From contig NC_087066.1 of assembly GCF_963678635.1 (NCBI RefSeq), positions 25,313,736 to 25,377,735 on the forward strand: a DNA stretch of 64,000 bases. The letters run 5' to 3'. A program made the translations under genes and the position numbers. This DNA comes from Symsagittifera roscoffensis (taxonomy: Eukaryota > Xenacoelomorpha > Acoela > Convolutidae). Of the stretch, positions 11,510-23,740 are shown piece by piece (within the stretch, counting starts at the first letter, position 1; every line of letters starts with the position of its first letter). The notes beneath the pieces are model-generated. The model was not told the origin of the DNA. It made no database searches and saw only the letters and a program-made list of their open reading frames with translations.

Positions 11510-14480
11510 CGCTCTCTTGTGCGTAGATACTACGATTGTTGCAGTATTCTGATTAGCTGAACTTTTGGTTAAATTGGTTCCAGCTTTGTGGATTTTCCCG
11601 AGGGAGATGAAAATGGCCGATTTAGTTCTTTGATGGTTGTTCGACTATTTCTAATATCACAAGCTTCTCGATGCTATCGCTTGCTAGCAACAGTCTGTCC
11701 GTTCATGTGGTCAATCTGAATTGGAAGAACTTGTTTCCTCTGTTAGTTTTCAATGCCAAGCTAGTAGCCCTATGGTCGGTTGATGTTTCAAATCTCTTTC
11801 TTAGTAAGGGTTTCCCAAAGTTTTTATATGACCCGACAATGGCTAAGAAATCCATACATCAGTACTAATTTTTTTCTCCTGAACTTTTGAAAAAAGCAAA
11901 GCGATTCAAATTGGTACCCAAATTTAATCTACTAATTTTGTTCAAGAGCGGCACCTAGCCTGCTATGACTAGCATCACATGTTGCTCGTGAATTTTTCTT
12001 CTGGCCGAAATGATACATTTTGGTTATCTCAGACATATAATTTAGACTGTTTGTAAATGCTTCTTGTTGTTTTTCTCTGACGGATTTTGCTTTGATGCTT
12101 TCACCGAGGATGTGAATTTTTTGGTGTGACTTTGCAGATTCGGAAAGAAATTCTGTAGATTGTTTATTACGCCTACTTAAAATTTAAGCTGTTGTACGGT
12201 TCTCGGTGGTTGTATTCCTAAAACTGCTTGAACTTTCAAATAATATGGGATATAACCAAGTTTCTCATTAACATAACCCAGCCAGGTAACTTTTGCAACA
12301 AAAGTTCACACTTCAACAGCCTTAACACAAATCCTTCTCTACCTAATTTTTGAAATATCTTTTCGGATTTCTTGTTTGTTGTGGTCTTTTCGAAACAACT
12401 AAAATATCATCTAGGAAACATTTGATTCCCGGAATGTTTTGTAAAGAGGCTTTTTGAAAACGTTTTGCTGGCAGGTCTGTGAGACCATAAACCCCGTCGT
12501 ACACAAAAGTTTCTCGAAATTAATCATACAATGAGTGATCACTAAAACAGAAAATCGAAGTTGACTAAAAGCGTATATACGACCCAGGGATGTTAACCAA
12601 ACTGATCCTGATTCGTCGGAATTGATGATTTGGACTGCAACTCTAGTTGTTCTAAAAGATAAGGCAACTTATCTGATTTTTAGGAGTTTGAACGTTTTAA
12701 AATTTCACTTGTTTTGCATCAAGTGCTATTTTTATTGACCGATTTTTTCCGAGGTGAATACAACTGGAGCGCTACGATTTTATCACTGGTACATTTTGTT
12801 AGTTGTACTTTATGGCTTTCTTCTATCAGCTTGGATGTTTCTTATTGCAACTTCTGCTGAATTTGAAAGGAGATTGTGCCTTCCTTCTGCTGAATTGCAG
12901 AAAACAATGCTGTATTTGGATGTAAAAGTTTTTTTTTCACAGAATCCTGATACTTCATTGATAGGGGATTCTGATTTTTCTTTGATAAATTGGAAAGCTT
13001 TTGACGGTTTGCATCTCAATGAGTCTCTGCAGATCATGCCCTAACAAGCTTTTGGTACCATTTTCTATTAACAGAAATTTTGTTTGCAGAAAATATCTGG
13101 TATTAGTGTGCAGTAGAGTACGATTATTCTTAAGTTATACTCAATATGCATAGTGTCGACTGGGTGGTCTACAAACAGAGCAAGACTACCTGACTTGTGT
13201 CAATGGTTGATATAGAAAAGTAAATATTGAATCTGGCTGTGGCTCGTAGTGACTAATTTCCCTGAACTTGTATTGAATACTTTTAACTTTTGACAAATTT
13301 GATCTGTTACGACCTGAGAATAACCTGTTTTAAATGATCTTGTTTGCTCAAATGATTGATGAGGTAATGAATAATTGTTACCGCAAAATAATATTTATCA
13401 GAATCCTTGTTGCATTTTTCCGAGTCGTCAAAACCTTTGCTGTTCTGGGCTCTAGATATTCTGTTTTGCATGATTTTTGTCGTTTCAATCGACTTCGTCA
13501 AATCCTGTTTGATCTCGAACAAATTTTGGCTTCAGAATGAAATTTGGTGAGACGGCGAATTTTGTTCTATCTGTTTTTGAAAATTTCAGGCGTTGGCAAA
13601 GCTTTTCTCCTGCAGGAGGGCTGATTGTAGCGTTTCTTCAGGGAACTCACTAGGGGGAATACACAATTATCTTTGAACATACTTGAAGTATATCTTTGTT
13701 AATGCAATAACTAGGTACGGTACTAAATTTTTCTTAATAAGGATCAATCAGACGCATTGGGCTGCTCCCAAAATATGGAAAAAGAATTCGTGAAAAGCGG
13801 TAAGCAATAAAGATGCATACGCTCGACAATAAAGTTTTGTGCCTTGTTCGTAAAAATCTTTATTACGTAGTGTCCAAATTGACATTAAGGAAGTATTGGT
13901 GGAAACGCTCCTTTCCATCTCTCCCCAATTAGAAAAAAAAAGATAATTTCACCATCTGATCTGCTTTGTGATAGAAAGTTGTTGGGTCCAATTTTTGATC
14001 ACTTTTTGCGACGTTCGGTTTTAAGTTTAGATGTTTTCCAGTTTTCTTCTTAGTAGCGTTTCTCAGTGTTTGGAGTCGGTGGCTCATTCGGATTCTCTTG
14101 CCCACTCTTCTTTGGGAGGTGGATCATCAAAAATTTCGGCTGGAACTGGTAAAACTTCATTTGGTTGGCATTGTTCCCTGAAAATAATCGATAAAAATAA
14201 ATAACCGACCCGTGTGTCGCAATTAAAAGGTGAATCTGGAGTTAGTCTAGGTCAAAAACTGGAACTCCTAAGAAGTGTGAACGATCGCTTTGATTCAAAA
14301 CTGCTTGCTGGATGTGCCATGTGGAATAATAGTAACCACGGCGGAATTTCTATCTAAGCTGAAGCTAAAATTGGAATATGAACTCAAATGGATTTCAGGT
14401 TGGTTACGATGTACTCGACTTATGTTTTGACTTTGACAAGTGCAGTTTAGCGACCAAATTTCACCCAATTCTGTTGGAAA
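11510..14480. other. Interior of duplication copy A, no supported gene
   Basis: AT-rich sequence with only short frames that recur in copy B (17535-20500). The frame at 12754-13044 has a hydrophobic first third but begins with GTG and lies in repeat-derived DNA. I see no splice structure or known domain. Confidence 0.5.
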
Positions 14481-16065
14481 AAGCCTAAACATGAGGCGAG
14501 AAAGTCGAAACAAAGATTGAGCACAGTCAAAACAAACAAAATTATGTCGAAGTTATCAAAAAATACGTTCCGCGGAGAGAAGCAATTTTAAGTCGAGCAC
14601 AAAGTAAAAAAACCGCTTCAGTCGAGAGAGTCGAAGTGTACCAAGTTCTGGCCAAAGAAGTCAAAACACGGGTCGAGAAAGTCGAAACATAGGTTGAGCA
14701 CAGTCAAAACATACATGGTGTTAGTTGATAAAAATCAAAAGACACATCGGGCACAGTCGAAACACAGCTAAGCACACACTAATTTTTTCAAATTTTCAAT
14801 TTTTAAAAATTTTTAGCTCGAAGTTAAATTAGAAATTGAGCAAAGAAATGTAGTTAGAAAAAATCTACGTAAGAAAGTTGCAATACCCAATATTCAATTG
14901 ATGAGAAATGTTCCCCGCAAAAGTACCATTTTCAAAGGGAACGCTTTGAATTTTGGACGTCTAAGATTTGCTGCGGCAACAAAAAGTAAATTCTACGGAA
15001 ATTTCCTAAAAAATCAGTTTTCACATCAACAGTTTCAGTCCAGATTTGTTAGGAAAACAAAATTAAAATTGGGAAATTCAACTTTAATTCGATTGAGAAA
15101 TTTTACATTTAGAGGTTTGTATGGTTTTTTTTTCATTTTAAATCAATCATGGTCACAAAGAATCAAGTGAAAAGCATAAATAATAATTAGCTGTCAATTT
15201 ACTCATGTAATTTGATAGTCGAGTAAGTCGAAACATGAGTCAAGCATAGTCAAAACACCCATTTTTTTCGAGAAAGTAAAAACATTGGTCGAGCACAGCC
15301 GAAACATAGGTCGAGCACATCTGAAACATAAGTCTGGCACAGCCGAAACATAGCCAATTTCGATCGAGAAAGTCGAAACATGGATCGATTGCAATCAAAA
15401 CTCAATTAGAGCACATTCAAAATAAAATTTGAGCACAGTCGAAACACACGTCGAGCAGGCTTTTTTTGAACTTTTTGGTACTAAAGAAATATTAAAAAAC
15501 AAGAAGCAAACTTTATAAAAGCGCAGTAGAAACCGTCTCAGTATCTGAGCTATGTAATTGACATTGACGCCCAAGAAATGCAAAATCGATATTTTTTTCA
15601 GGTCCAAAATTTTTTAGGTCAAATGTGTTTCAAGTCAAAAATTTGAAACAAAAATTTAAACCAGATGTGTTTTCACTGAGATACCAAAAAAGCCTTTTGA
15701 ACAGTTTTTTGGAGCAAGCACAGCCTACAATGAAGCGAGTTTTTTGTTTGTCTAGAGAGTCGAGACAGTCGACACATGAATATCGGTCGAGACAGTCGGT
15801 CAAGACAGCCGAGAAAGCGGAATTATGTCGAATTTTGGTCAACAAAATCGAAATACATGGAAATTTGGCCAAAAAAATTAATCTGAAATGGGTCGAGCAA
15901 AATTGAACACATTGTTTTTTTGGTCGAGAAAGTCGAAACATACCAAAATTTGGTCGAGAAAGTCGAAACATACCAAAATTTGGTCGAGAAAGTCGTAATA
16001 TGACGAAATTTACTCGAGATGGTCGAAACAAACCAAAATTTGGTCGAGAAAGTCGAATTTTAAAT
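14480..16065. repeat. Degenerate GTCGA-rich minisatellite, copy A
   Basis: Variants of GTCGAGAAAGTCGAAACATA and GTCGAGCACAGTCGAAACA recur dozens of times over about 1.6 kb. They tighten into a regular 30-bp array at 15922-16065 (units start at 15922, 15952, 15982, 16012 and 16042). Because 30 is a multiple of three, the minus strand stays open for 166 codons and repeats a decapeptide like FRLSRPNFGM. I read this as a by-product of the repeat rather than a gene. Confidence 0.8.
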
Positions 16066-16092
16066 CGAGCACTTCGACCCGGGTTGATATGT

Positions 16093-16214
16093 AAATCTAA
16101 AATTAGACACTTTATACGTAGACTAAACAAAGTAGATTAATAACATGAGGCTAGGTAGCAGTCAGATGCGACAATCGCTTCTCGTGAACATTACGTAAAA
16201 ATAATGTTCTTTAA
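16093..16214 (+). repeat. Partial 188-bp satellite unit in copy A
   Basis: Contains ATACGTAGACTAAACAAAGT and GCGACAATCGCTTCTCGTGA as in the array at 22977-23603. It ends where the foldback element begins. Confidence 0.85.
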
Positions 16215-16216
16215 TA

Positions 16217-16525
16217 CAGTGCTGATTTAAATTAACCGGACGAAACGCGCTAAACTTGAAATTTAAAACCCGTTTTTCTCAAATTGGGTTGAGTTTAGGT
16301 GAAAACTTATGAAGACAAAACTTGCTTAACATTTTAGCAGAATTATTATGGTGTAATTTGTTTTGCAAATTTCGGGCCCAAAATTTTAAACCAAAGATGA
16401 GTCATTTTGGCGTTTCTTAGTTAATAAAAAGTTATGCCGAAAATACCCAGTCGATCACAAACATAATTATATCAGATTGAGCCCCTTACGTAGCGCAACA
16501 TACTTTAAGAAGGGTGTATTCTCCA
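16217..16525 (+). mobile_element. Left arm of Tc1/mariner-like foldback MITE, truncated by the duplication
   Basis: Starts CAGTGCTGATTTAAATTAAC after a TA and matches the left arm at 22244-22551. It stops at the junction of the 6-kb duplication. The central spacer and right arm are absent. Confidence 0.85.
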
Positions 16526-16535
16526 AATGTTTTTA
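16526..16535. other. Duplication junction filler (10 nt)
   Basis: These ten bases belong to neither the end of copy A nor the start of copy B. Taken with the preceding A, they read AAATGTTTTTA. The 10-mer AAATGTTTTT occurs again about 20 bases downstream in copy B, so the filler looks templated from nearby DNA. Confidence 0.7.
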
Positions 16536-17322
16536 ATGGGGTGACAAATGTTTTTTAAAAAGCAGGCCAAAAATGCCGTTTTTAAGACTTTTGAAAAATT
16601 TTGACCGAAAGCTGCGTTTTTCAGTGCGTGCTCCCCTTTAAAATTAGTATATATTGAAAAATTTTAGGGTTTGTCGGCCGAGAGGGAGGGACCCTTTGGT
16701 TGGTGAGTGGGTCGAGTCCCTGTTGTAGTCGGACTTTAGTTGTTAATTAATTCAATGAGAGTAAAAGTATTAGCCAATCAAATCTCTTAAAATTGTTCGG
16801 AATTTTGTTAGCTAACAGGCTGCAAAATTTTGAAGCACTTTTTCGTCCAATCAAAATGCGTCTCAATTTAGTGAAGAGTTTACTAATTTAATTTAATTGA
16901 AACTGGGAAGTTAAGTTTTTTCGGCTATCCGGGAATGCGGCTCCGTGGGTACGCACCGATGAAAATACTCATTAAGATTGGTTTCGACCAATTAAAAAAT
17001 AAAGATTTTTTTGAATAAGACAAGACTAAATTGTATTTCACGCCGTGATTGGTCAAGACAGTTAAATGCATATTTTTAGCCCCCATGCGGCGGTGTAGCA
17101 AAATGGTTACTCGAATCCAATTGACCCAATTTTTCGTCATTAAACTTGCGCCCTTCTGCGGTAAAAATCCATTTGTTTGAAGCACTTAACTGTGCTCGAA
17201 TTCGATTGGCTTGAATTGATAACAGAACTTCCGCCGACTTCTTGCGGGTAATTGATGAATTTATTGATTAAATCCGATTTGAATAAGAGCTAGATCGCAT
17301 TACTTGCGCTCTGGAGTGCAGC

Positions 17323-17522
17323 CAGTTTTTAGACAGCCGCGTATTCATACTGGTCAGTATTTAGACAAATACTGTATGAACCAATCAGAATCGAGAAAAA
17401 ACATAAATACTCCAAAATAAATAATAATTATTTATTAATTTTTCTTTGTCTCGATTCTGATTGGTTGAAACAGTATTTGTCTAAATACTGACCAGTATGA
17501 ATACGCGGCTGTCTAAATACTG
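17323..17522. mobile_element. Short foldback (palindromic) element, copy B
   Basis: Duplicate of the element at 10830-11030, carried by the segmental duplication. It has one substitution in the first bases (CAGTTTTTAG) and a small deletion in the centre. Confidence 0.75.
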
Positions 17523-20499
17523 ACATGTAACCTTGCGCTCTCTTGTGCATAGATACTACGATTGTTGCAGTATTCTGATTAGCTGAACTTTTGGTTAAAT
17601 TGGTTCCAGCTTTGTGGATTTTCCCGAGGGAGATGAAAATGACCGATTTAGTTCTTTGATGGTTGTTCGACTATTTCTAATATCACAAGCTTCTCGATGC
17701 TATCGCTTGCTAGCAACAGTCTGTCCGTTCATGTGGTCAATCTGAATTGGAAGAACTTGTTTCCTCTGTTAGTTTTCAATGCTAAGCTAGTAGCCCTATG
17801 GTCGGTTGATGTTTCAAATCTCTTTCTTAGTAAGGGTTTCCCAAAGTTTTTATATGACCCGACAATGGCTAAGAAATCCATACATCAGTACTAATTTTTT
17901 TCTCCTGAACTTTTGAAAAAATCAAAGCGATTCAAATTGGTACCCAAATTTAATCTACTAATTTTGTTCAAGAGCGGCACCTAGCCTGCTATGACTAGCA
18001 TCACATGTTGCTCGTGAATTTTTCTTCTGGCCGAAATGATACATTTTGGTTATCTCAGACATATAATTTAGACTGTTTGTAATTGCTTCTTGTTGTTTTT
18101 CTCTGACGGATTTTGCTTTGATGCTTTCAGCGAGGATGTGAATTTTTTGGTGTGACTTTGCAGATTCGGAAAGAAATTCTGTAGATTGTTTATTACGCCT
18201 ACTTAAAATTTAAGCTGTTGTACGGTTCTCGGTGGTTGTATTCCTAAAACTGCTTGAACTTTCAAATAATATGGGATATAACCAAGTTTCTCATTAACAT
18301 AACCCAGCCAGGTAACTTTTGCAACAAAAGTTCACACTTCAACAGCCTTAACACAAATCCTTCTCTACCTAATTTTTGAAATATCTTTTCGGATTTCTTG
18401 TTTGTTGTGGTCTTTTCGAAACAACTAAAATATCATCTAGGAAACATTTGATTCCCGGAATGTTTTGTAAAGAGGCTTTTTGAAAACGTTTTGCTGGCAG
18501 GTCTGTGAGACCATAAACCCCGTCGTACACAAAAGTTTCTCGAAATTAATCATACAATGAGTGATCACTAAAACAGAAAATCGAAGTTGACTGAAAGCGT
18601 ATATACGACCCAGGGATGTTAACCAAACTGATCCTGATTCGTCGGAATTGATGATTTGGACTGCAACTCTAGTTGTTCTAAAAGATTATGCAACTTATCT
18701 GATTTTTAGGAGTTTGAACGTTTTAAAATTTCACTTGTTTTGCATCAAGTGCTATTTTTATTGAGCGATTTTTTCCGAGGTGAATACAACTGGAGCGCTA
18801 CGATTTTATCACTGGTACATTTTGTTAGTTGTACTTTATGGCTTTCTTCTATCAGCTTGGATGTTTCTTATTGCAACTTCTGCTGAATTTGAAAGGAGAT
18901 TGTGCCTTCCTTCTGCTGAATTGCAGAAAACAATGCTGTATTTGGATGTAAAAGTTTTTTTTTCACAGAATCCTGATACTTCATTGATAGGGGATTCTGA
19001 TTTTTCTTTGATAAATTGGAAAGCTTTTGACGGTTTGCATCTCAATGAGTCTCTGCAGATCATGCCCTAACAAGCTTTTGGTACCATTTTCTATTAACAG
19101 AAATTTTGTTTGCAGAAAATATCTGGTATTAGTGTGCAGTAGAGTACGATTATTCTTAAGTTATACTCAATGTGCATAGTGTCGACTGGGTGGTCTACAA
19201 ACAGAGCAAGACTACCTGACTTGTGTCAATGGTTGATATAGAAAAGTAAATATTGAATCTGGCTGTGGCTCGTAGTGACTAATTTCCCTGAACTTGTATT
19301 GAATACTTTTAACTTTTGACAAATTTGATCTGTTACGACCTGAGAATAACCTGTTTTAAATGATCTTGTTTGCTCAAATGATTGATGAGGTAATGAATAA
19401 TTGTTACCGCAAAATAATATTTATCAGAATCCTTGTTGCATTTTTCCGAGTCGTCAAAACCTTTGCTGTTCTGGGCTCTAGATATTCTGTTTTGCATGAT
19501 TTTTGTCTTTTCAATCGACTTCGTCAAATCCTGTTTGATCTCGAACAAATTTTGGCTTCAGAATGAAATTTGGTGAGACGGCGAATTTTGTTCTATCTGT
19601 TTTTGAAAATTTCAGGCGTTGGCAAAGCTTTTCTCCTGCAGGAGGGCTGATTGTAGCGTTTCTTCAGGGAACTCACTAGGGGGAATACACAATTATCTTT
19701 GAACATACTTGAACTATATATTTGTTAATGCAATAACTAGGTACGGTACCAAATTGTTCTTAATAAGGATCAATCAGACGCATTGGGCTGCTCCCAAAAT
19801 ATGGAAAAAGAATTCGTGAAAAGCGGTAAGCAATAAAGATGCATACGCTCGACAATAAAGTTTTGTGCCTTGTTCGTAAAAATCTTTATTACGTAGTGTC
19901 CAAATTGACATTAAGGAAGTATTGGTGGAAACGCTCCTTTCCATCTCTCCCCAATTAGAAAAAAAAAGATAATTTCACCATCTGATCTGCTTTGTGATAG
20001 AAAGTTGTTGGGTCCAATTTTTGATCACTTTTTGCGACGTTCGGTTTTAAGTTTAGATGTTTTCCAGTTTTCTTCTTAGTAGCGTTTCTCAGTGTTTGGA
20101 GTCGGTGGCTCATTCGGATTCTCTTGCCCACTCTTCTTTGGGAGGTGGATCATCAAAAATTTCGGCTGGAACTGGTAAAACTTCATTTGGTTGGCATTGT
20201 TCCCAGAAAATAATCGACAAAAATAAATAACCGACCCGTGTGTCGCAATTAAAAGGTGAATCTGGAGTTAGTCTAGGTCAAAAACTGGAACTCCTAAGAA
20301 GTGTGAACGATCGCTTTGATTCAAAACTGCTTGCTGGATGTGCCATGTGGAATAATAGTAACCTACGGCGGAATTTCTATCTAAGCTGAAGCTAAAATTG
20401 GAATATGAACTCAAATGGATTTCAGGTTGGTTACGATGTACTCGACTTATGTTTTGACTTTGACAAGTGCAGTTTAGCGACCAAATTTCACCCAATTCT

Positions 20500-22092
20500 G
20501 GTGGAAAAAGCCTAAACATGAGGCGAGAAAGTCGAAACAAAGATTGAGCACAGTCAAAACAAACAAAATTATGTCGAAGTTATCAAAAAATACGTTCCGC
20601 GGAGAGAAGCAATTTTAAGTCGAGCACAAAGTAAAAAAACCGCTTCAGTCGAGAGAGTCGAAGTGTACCAAGTTCTGGCCAAAGAAGTCAAAACACGGGT
20701 CGAGAAAGTCGAAACATAGGTTGAGCACAGTCAAAACATACATGGTGTTAGTTGATAAAAATCAAAAGACACATCGGGCACAGTCGAAACACAGCTAAGC
20801 ACACACTAATTTTTTCAAATTTTCAATTTTTAAAAATTTTTAGCTCGAAGTTAAATTAGAAATTGAGCAAAGAAATGTAGTTAGAAAAAATCTACGTAAG
20901 AAAGTTGCAATACCCAATATTCAATTGATGAGAAATGTTCCCCGCAAAAGTACCATTTTCAAAGGGAACGCTTTGAATTTTGGACGTCTAAGATTTGCTG
21001 CGGCAACAAAAAGTAAATTCTACGGAAATTTCCTAAAAAATCAGTTTTCACATCAACAGTTTCAGTCCAGATTTGTTAGGAAAACAAAATTAAAATTGGG
21101 AAATTCAACTTTAATTCGATTGAGAAATTTTACATTTAGAGGTTTGTATGGTTTTTTTTTCATTTTAAATCAATCATGGTCACAAAGAATCAAGTGAAAA
21201 GCATAAATAATAATTAGCTGTCAATTTACTCATGTAATTTGATAGTCGAGTAAGTCGAAACATGAGTCAAGCATAGTCAAAACACCCATTTTTTTCGAGA
21301 AAGTAAAAACATTGGTCGAGCACAGCCGAAACATAGGTCGAGCACATCTGAAACATAAGTCTGGCACAGCCGAAACATAGCCAATTTCGATCGAGAAAGT
21401 CGAAACATGGATCGATTGCAATCAAAACTCAATTAGAGCACATTCAAAATAAAATTTGAGCACAGTCGAAACACACGTCGAGCAGGCTTTTTTTGAACTT
21501 TTTGGTACTAAAGAAATATTAAAAAACAAGAAGCAAACTTTATAAAAGCGCAGTAGAAACCGTCTCAGTATCTGAGCTATGTAATTGACATTGACGCCCA
21601 AGAAATGCAAAATCGATATTTTTTTCAGGTCCAAAATTTTTTAGGTCAAATGTGTTTCAAGTCAAAAATTTGAAACAAAAATTTAAACCAGATGTGTTTT
21701 CACTGAGATACCAAAAAAGCCTTTTGAACAGTTTTTTGGAGCAAGCACAGCCTACAATGAAGCGAGTTTTTTGTTTGTCTAGAGAGTCGAGACAGTCGAC
21801 ACATGAATATCGGTCGAGACAGTCGGTCAAGACAGCCGAGAAAGCGGAATTATGTCGAATTTTGGTCAACAAAATCGAAATACATGGAAATTTGGCCAAA
21901 AAAATTAATCTGAAATGGGTCGAGCAAAATTGAACACATTGTTTTTTTGGTCGAGAAAGTCGAAACATGCCAAAATTTGGTCGAGAAAGTCGAAACATAC
22001 CAAAATTTGGTCGAGAAAGTCGTAATATGCCGAAATTTACTCGAGATGGTCGAAACATACCAAAATTTGGTCGAGAAAGTCGAATTTTAAAT
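20500..22092. repeat. Degenerate GTCGA-rich minisatellite, copy B
   Basis: Duplicate of the copy A minisatellite; the regular 30-bp array runs 21949-22092. A few point differences from copy A (for example ATGCCAAAATTT against ATACCAAAATTT) show that the copies have diverged independently. Confidence 0.8.
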
Positions 22093-22119
22093 CGAGCACT
22101 TCGACCCGGGTTGATATGT

Positions 22120-23603
22120 AAATCTAAAATTAGACACTTTATACGTAGACTAAACAAAGTAGATTAATAACATGAGGCTAGGTAGCAGTCAGATGTGACA
22201 ATCGCTTCTCGTGAACATTACGTAAAAATAATGTTCTTTAATACAGTGCTGATTTAAATTAACCGGACGAAACGCGCTAAACTTGAAATTTAAAACCCGT
22301 TTTCTCAAATTGGGTTGAGTTTAGGTGAAAATTTATGAAGACAAAACTTGCTTAACATTTTAGCTGAATTATTATGGTGTAATTTGTTTTGCAAATTTCG
22401 GGCCCAAAATTTTAAACCAAAGATGAGTCATTTTGGCGTTTCTTAGTTAATAAAAAGTTATGCCGAAAATACCCAGTCGATCACAAACATAATTATATCA
22501 GATTGAGCCCCTTACGTAGCGCAACATACTTTAAGAAGGGTGTATTCTCCATAACATTGTATAAGTTAATCAAATTTTCTTTGATAGACAAAAAAGGTCG
22601 CTTTTACTATTTAAAATACCAACTTTTTATTTAAAAACAATTTTTAAACGGTTTTCAATTTTTTTTTAGAGAATACACCCTTCTTAAAGTATGTTGGGCT
22701 ACGTAAGTGGCTCAATCTGATATATATATGTCTGTGATCGACTGGGTATTTTTGGCGTAATTTTTTAATAACTAAGAAACGCCAAAATGACCCATTTTTG
22801 GGTTAACATTTTGGGCCCGAATTTTGCAAAACAAATTACATAATTTTAATTCTGCTAAAATGTTAAGCAAGTTTCGTCTTCATAAGTTTTCACCTAAACT
22901 CAACCCAATTTGAGAAAAACGGTTTTAAATTTCAAGTTTAGCGCGTTTCGTCCGGTTAATTTAAATCATCACTGTAGTTGAGCTTCACAAGTAATAGAGA
23001 GTAATAATTTTATGGGAATGAATTGAATTTCGGTCCTCTACTTGATAAAATTAGATACTTTATACGTAGACTAAACAAAGTAGATTAATAACATGAGGCT
23101 AGGTAGCAGTCAGATGCGACAATCGCTTCTCGTGAACATTACGTGAATATAATTTTCTTTAATAGTTGAGCTTTACAAGTAATAGAGAGTAATAATTTCA
23201 TGGGAATGAATTGAATTTCTGTCCTCTACTTGATAAAATTAGACACTTTATACGTAGACTAAACAAAGTAGATTAATAACATGAGGCTAGGTAGCAGTCA
23301 GATGCGACAATCGCTTCTCGTGAACATTACGTGAATATAATTTTTTTTAATAGTTGAGCTTCCTAAGTAATAGAGAGTAAAATTTTTATGGAATGAATTG
23401 AATTTCTGTCCTCTACTTGATAAAATTAGACATTTTATACGTAGACTAAACAAAGTAGATTAAAAACATGAGGCTAGGTAGCAGTCAGATGCGACAATCG
23501 TTTCTCGTGAACATTCGTGAAAATAATTTTCTTTATTAATTGAGCTTCACAAGTAATATAGAGTAATAATTTTATGGGAATGAATTGAATTTCTGCCCTC
23601 TAC
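22120..23603 (+). repeat. 188-bp satellite array interrupted by a MITE
   Basis: Part of one unit precedes the MITE (22120-22241). Further units start at 22977, 23165, 23353 and 23539 (partial), each beginning (G/A)TTGAGCTT. Each contains the ACGTAGACTAAACAAAGTAG block and the GAGGCTAGGTAGCAGTCAGA block. Unit length is 188, 188 and 186 bp. Units differ by a few bases. Confidence 0.92.
22244..22974. mobile_element. 731-bp Tc1/mariner-like foldback MITE
   Basis: Two arms of about 310 bp are inverted copies of each other around a spacer of about 110 bp. The left end reads CAGTGCTGATTTAAATTAAC and the right end is the complement with small differences, ending CACTG. TA lies on both sides (22242-22243 and 22975-22976). 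The interrupted satellite unit reads TTTAA-TA-GTTGAGC in its intact neighbours, which proves insertion at a TA dinucleotide. TA targeting and CAGTG ends fit the Tc1/mariner superfamily (inference). No transposase is encoded. Confidence 0.9.
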
Positions 23604-23740
23604 CTGATAAAAAAAGTCCCCTCGTCGTCTAGATGACATATGCTGCCGTCATCAAACAGGGGCAGAGTGCAGATTATATCACGTGGACAGGGGCTTCCAG
23701 TGTCTCTGTCTTGGGGCTCATTTAGCCATCGGTCACTCTC
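23604..23740 (-). CDS. Possible isolated coding exon, product unknown
   Basis: On the minus strand TTTTTGACAG (acceptor-like) is followed by about 45 open codons and then CAG|GTAGAG (donor-like). The peptide begins ESDRWLNEPQDRDTG and includes three cysteines and an acidic LDDEG stretch. The core is much richer in G+C than everything around it. The donor end overlaps the edge of the 188-bp satellite, which weakens the exon reading. I see no neighbouring exon and recognise no family. Confidence 0.3.

Larger units (their letters stand above)
10044..16525 (+). repeat. Tandem segmental duplication (about 6 kb unit), copy A
   Basis: From ATGGGGTGACAAATG at 10044 to CTCCA at 16525, this segment is repeated in the same order at 16536-22551. 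Copy A is about 466 bases longer because of one inserted element with its target duplication at 11043-11508. The copies differ by scattered substitutions and 1-2 base indels, so the duplication is not brand new. The short frames shared by both copies (for example at 12754-13044, using GTG rather than ATG) have no recognisable domain. I do not call them genes. Confidence 0.92.
16536..22551 (+). repeat. Tandem segmental duplication, copy B
   Basis: Same content and order as copy A, without the inserted element present in copy A at 11043-11499. Its right end continues without interruption into the second half of the foldback element at 22244-22974, which copy A lacks. Copy B is therefore the one still joined to the original right flank. 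Confidence 0.92.

Noticed and set aside
12754-13044. 96-codon frame present in both 6-kb duplicates (also 18780-19070)
   Set aside because: It starts with GTG rather than ATG, lies in repeat-derived AT-rich DNA and has no domain. Conservation between the duplicates reflects their common origin, not selection.
15630-16130. 166-codon minus-strand frame with repeated FRLSRPNFGM
   Set aside because: It is produced by a 30-bp minisatellite whose length is a multiple of three, and it has no start context or domain.
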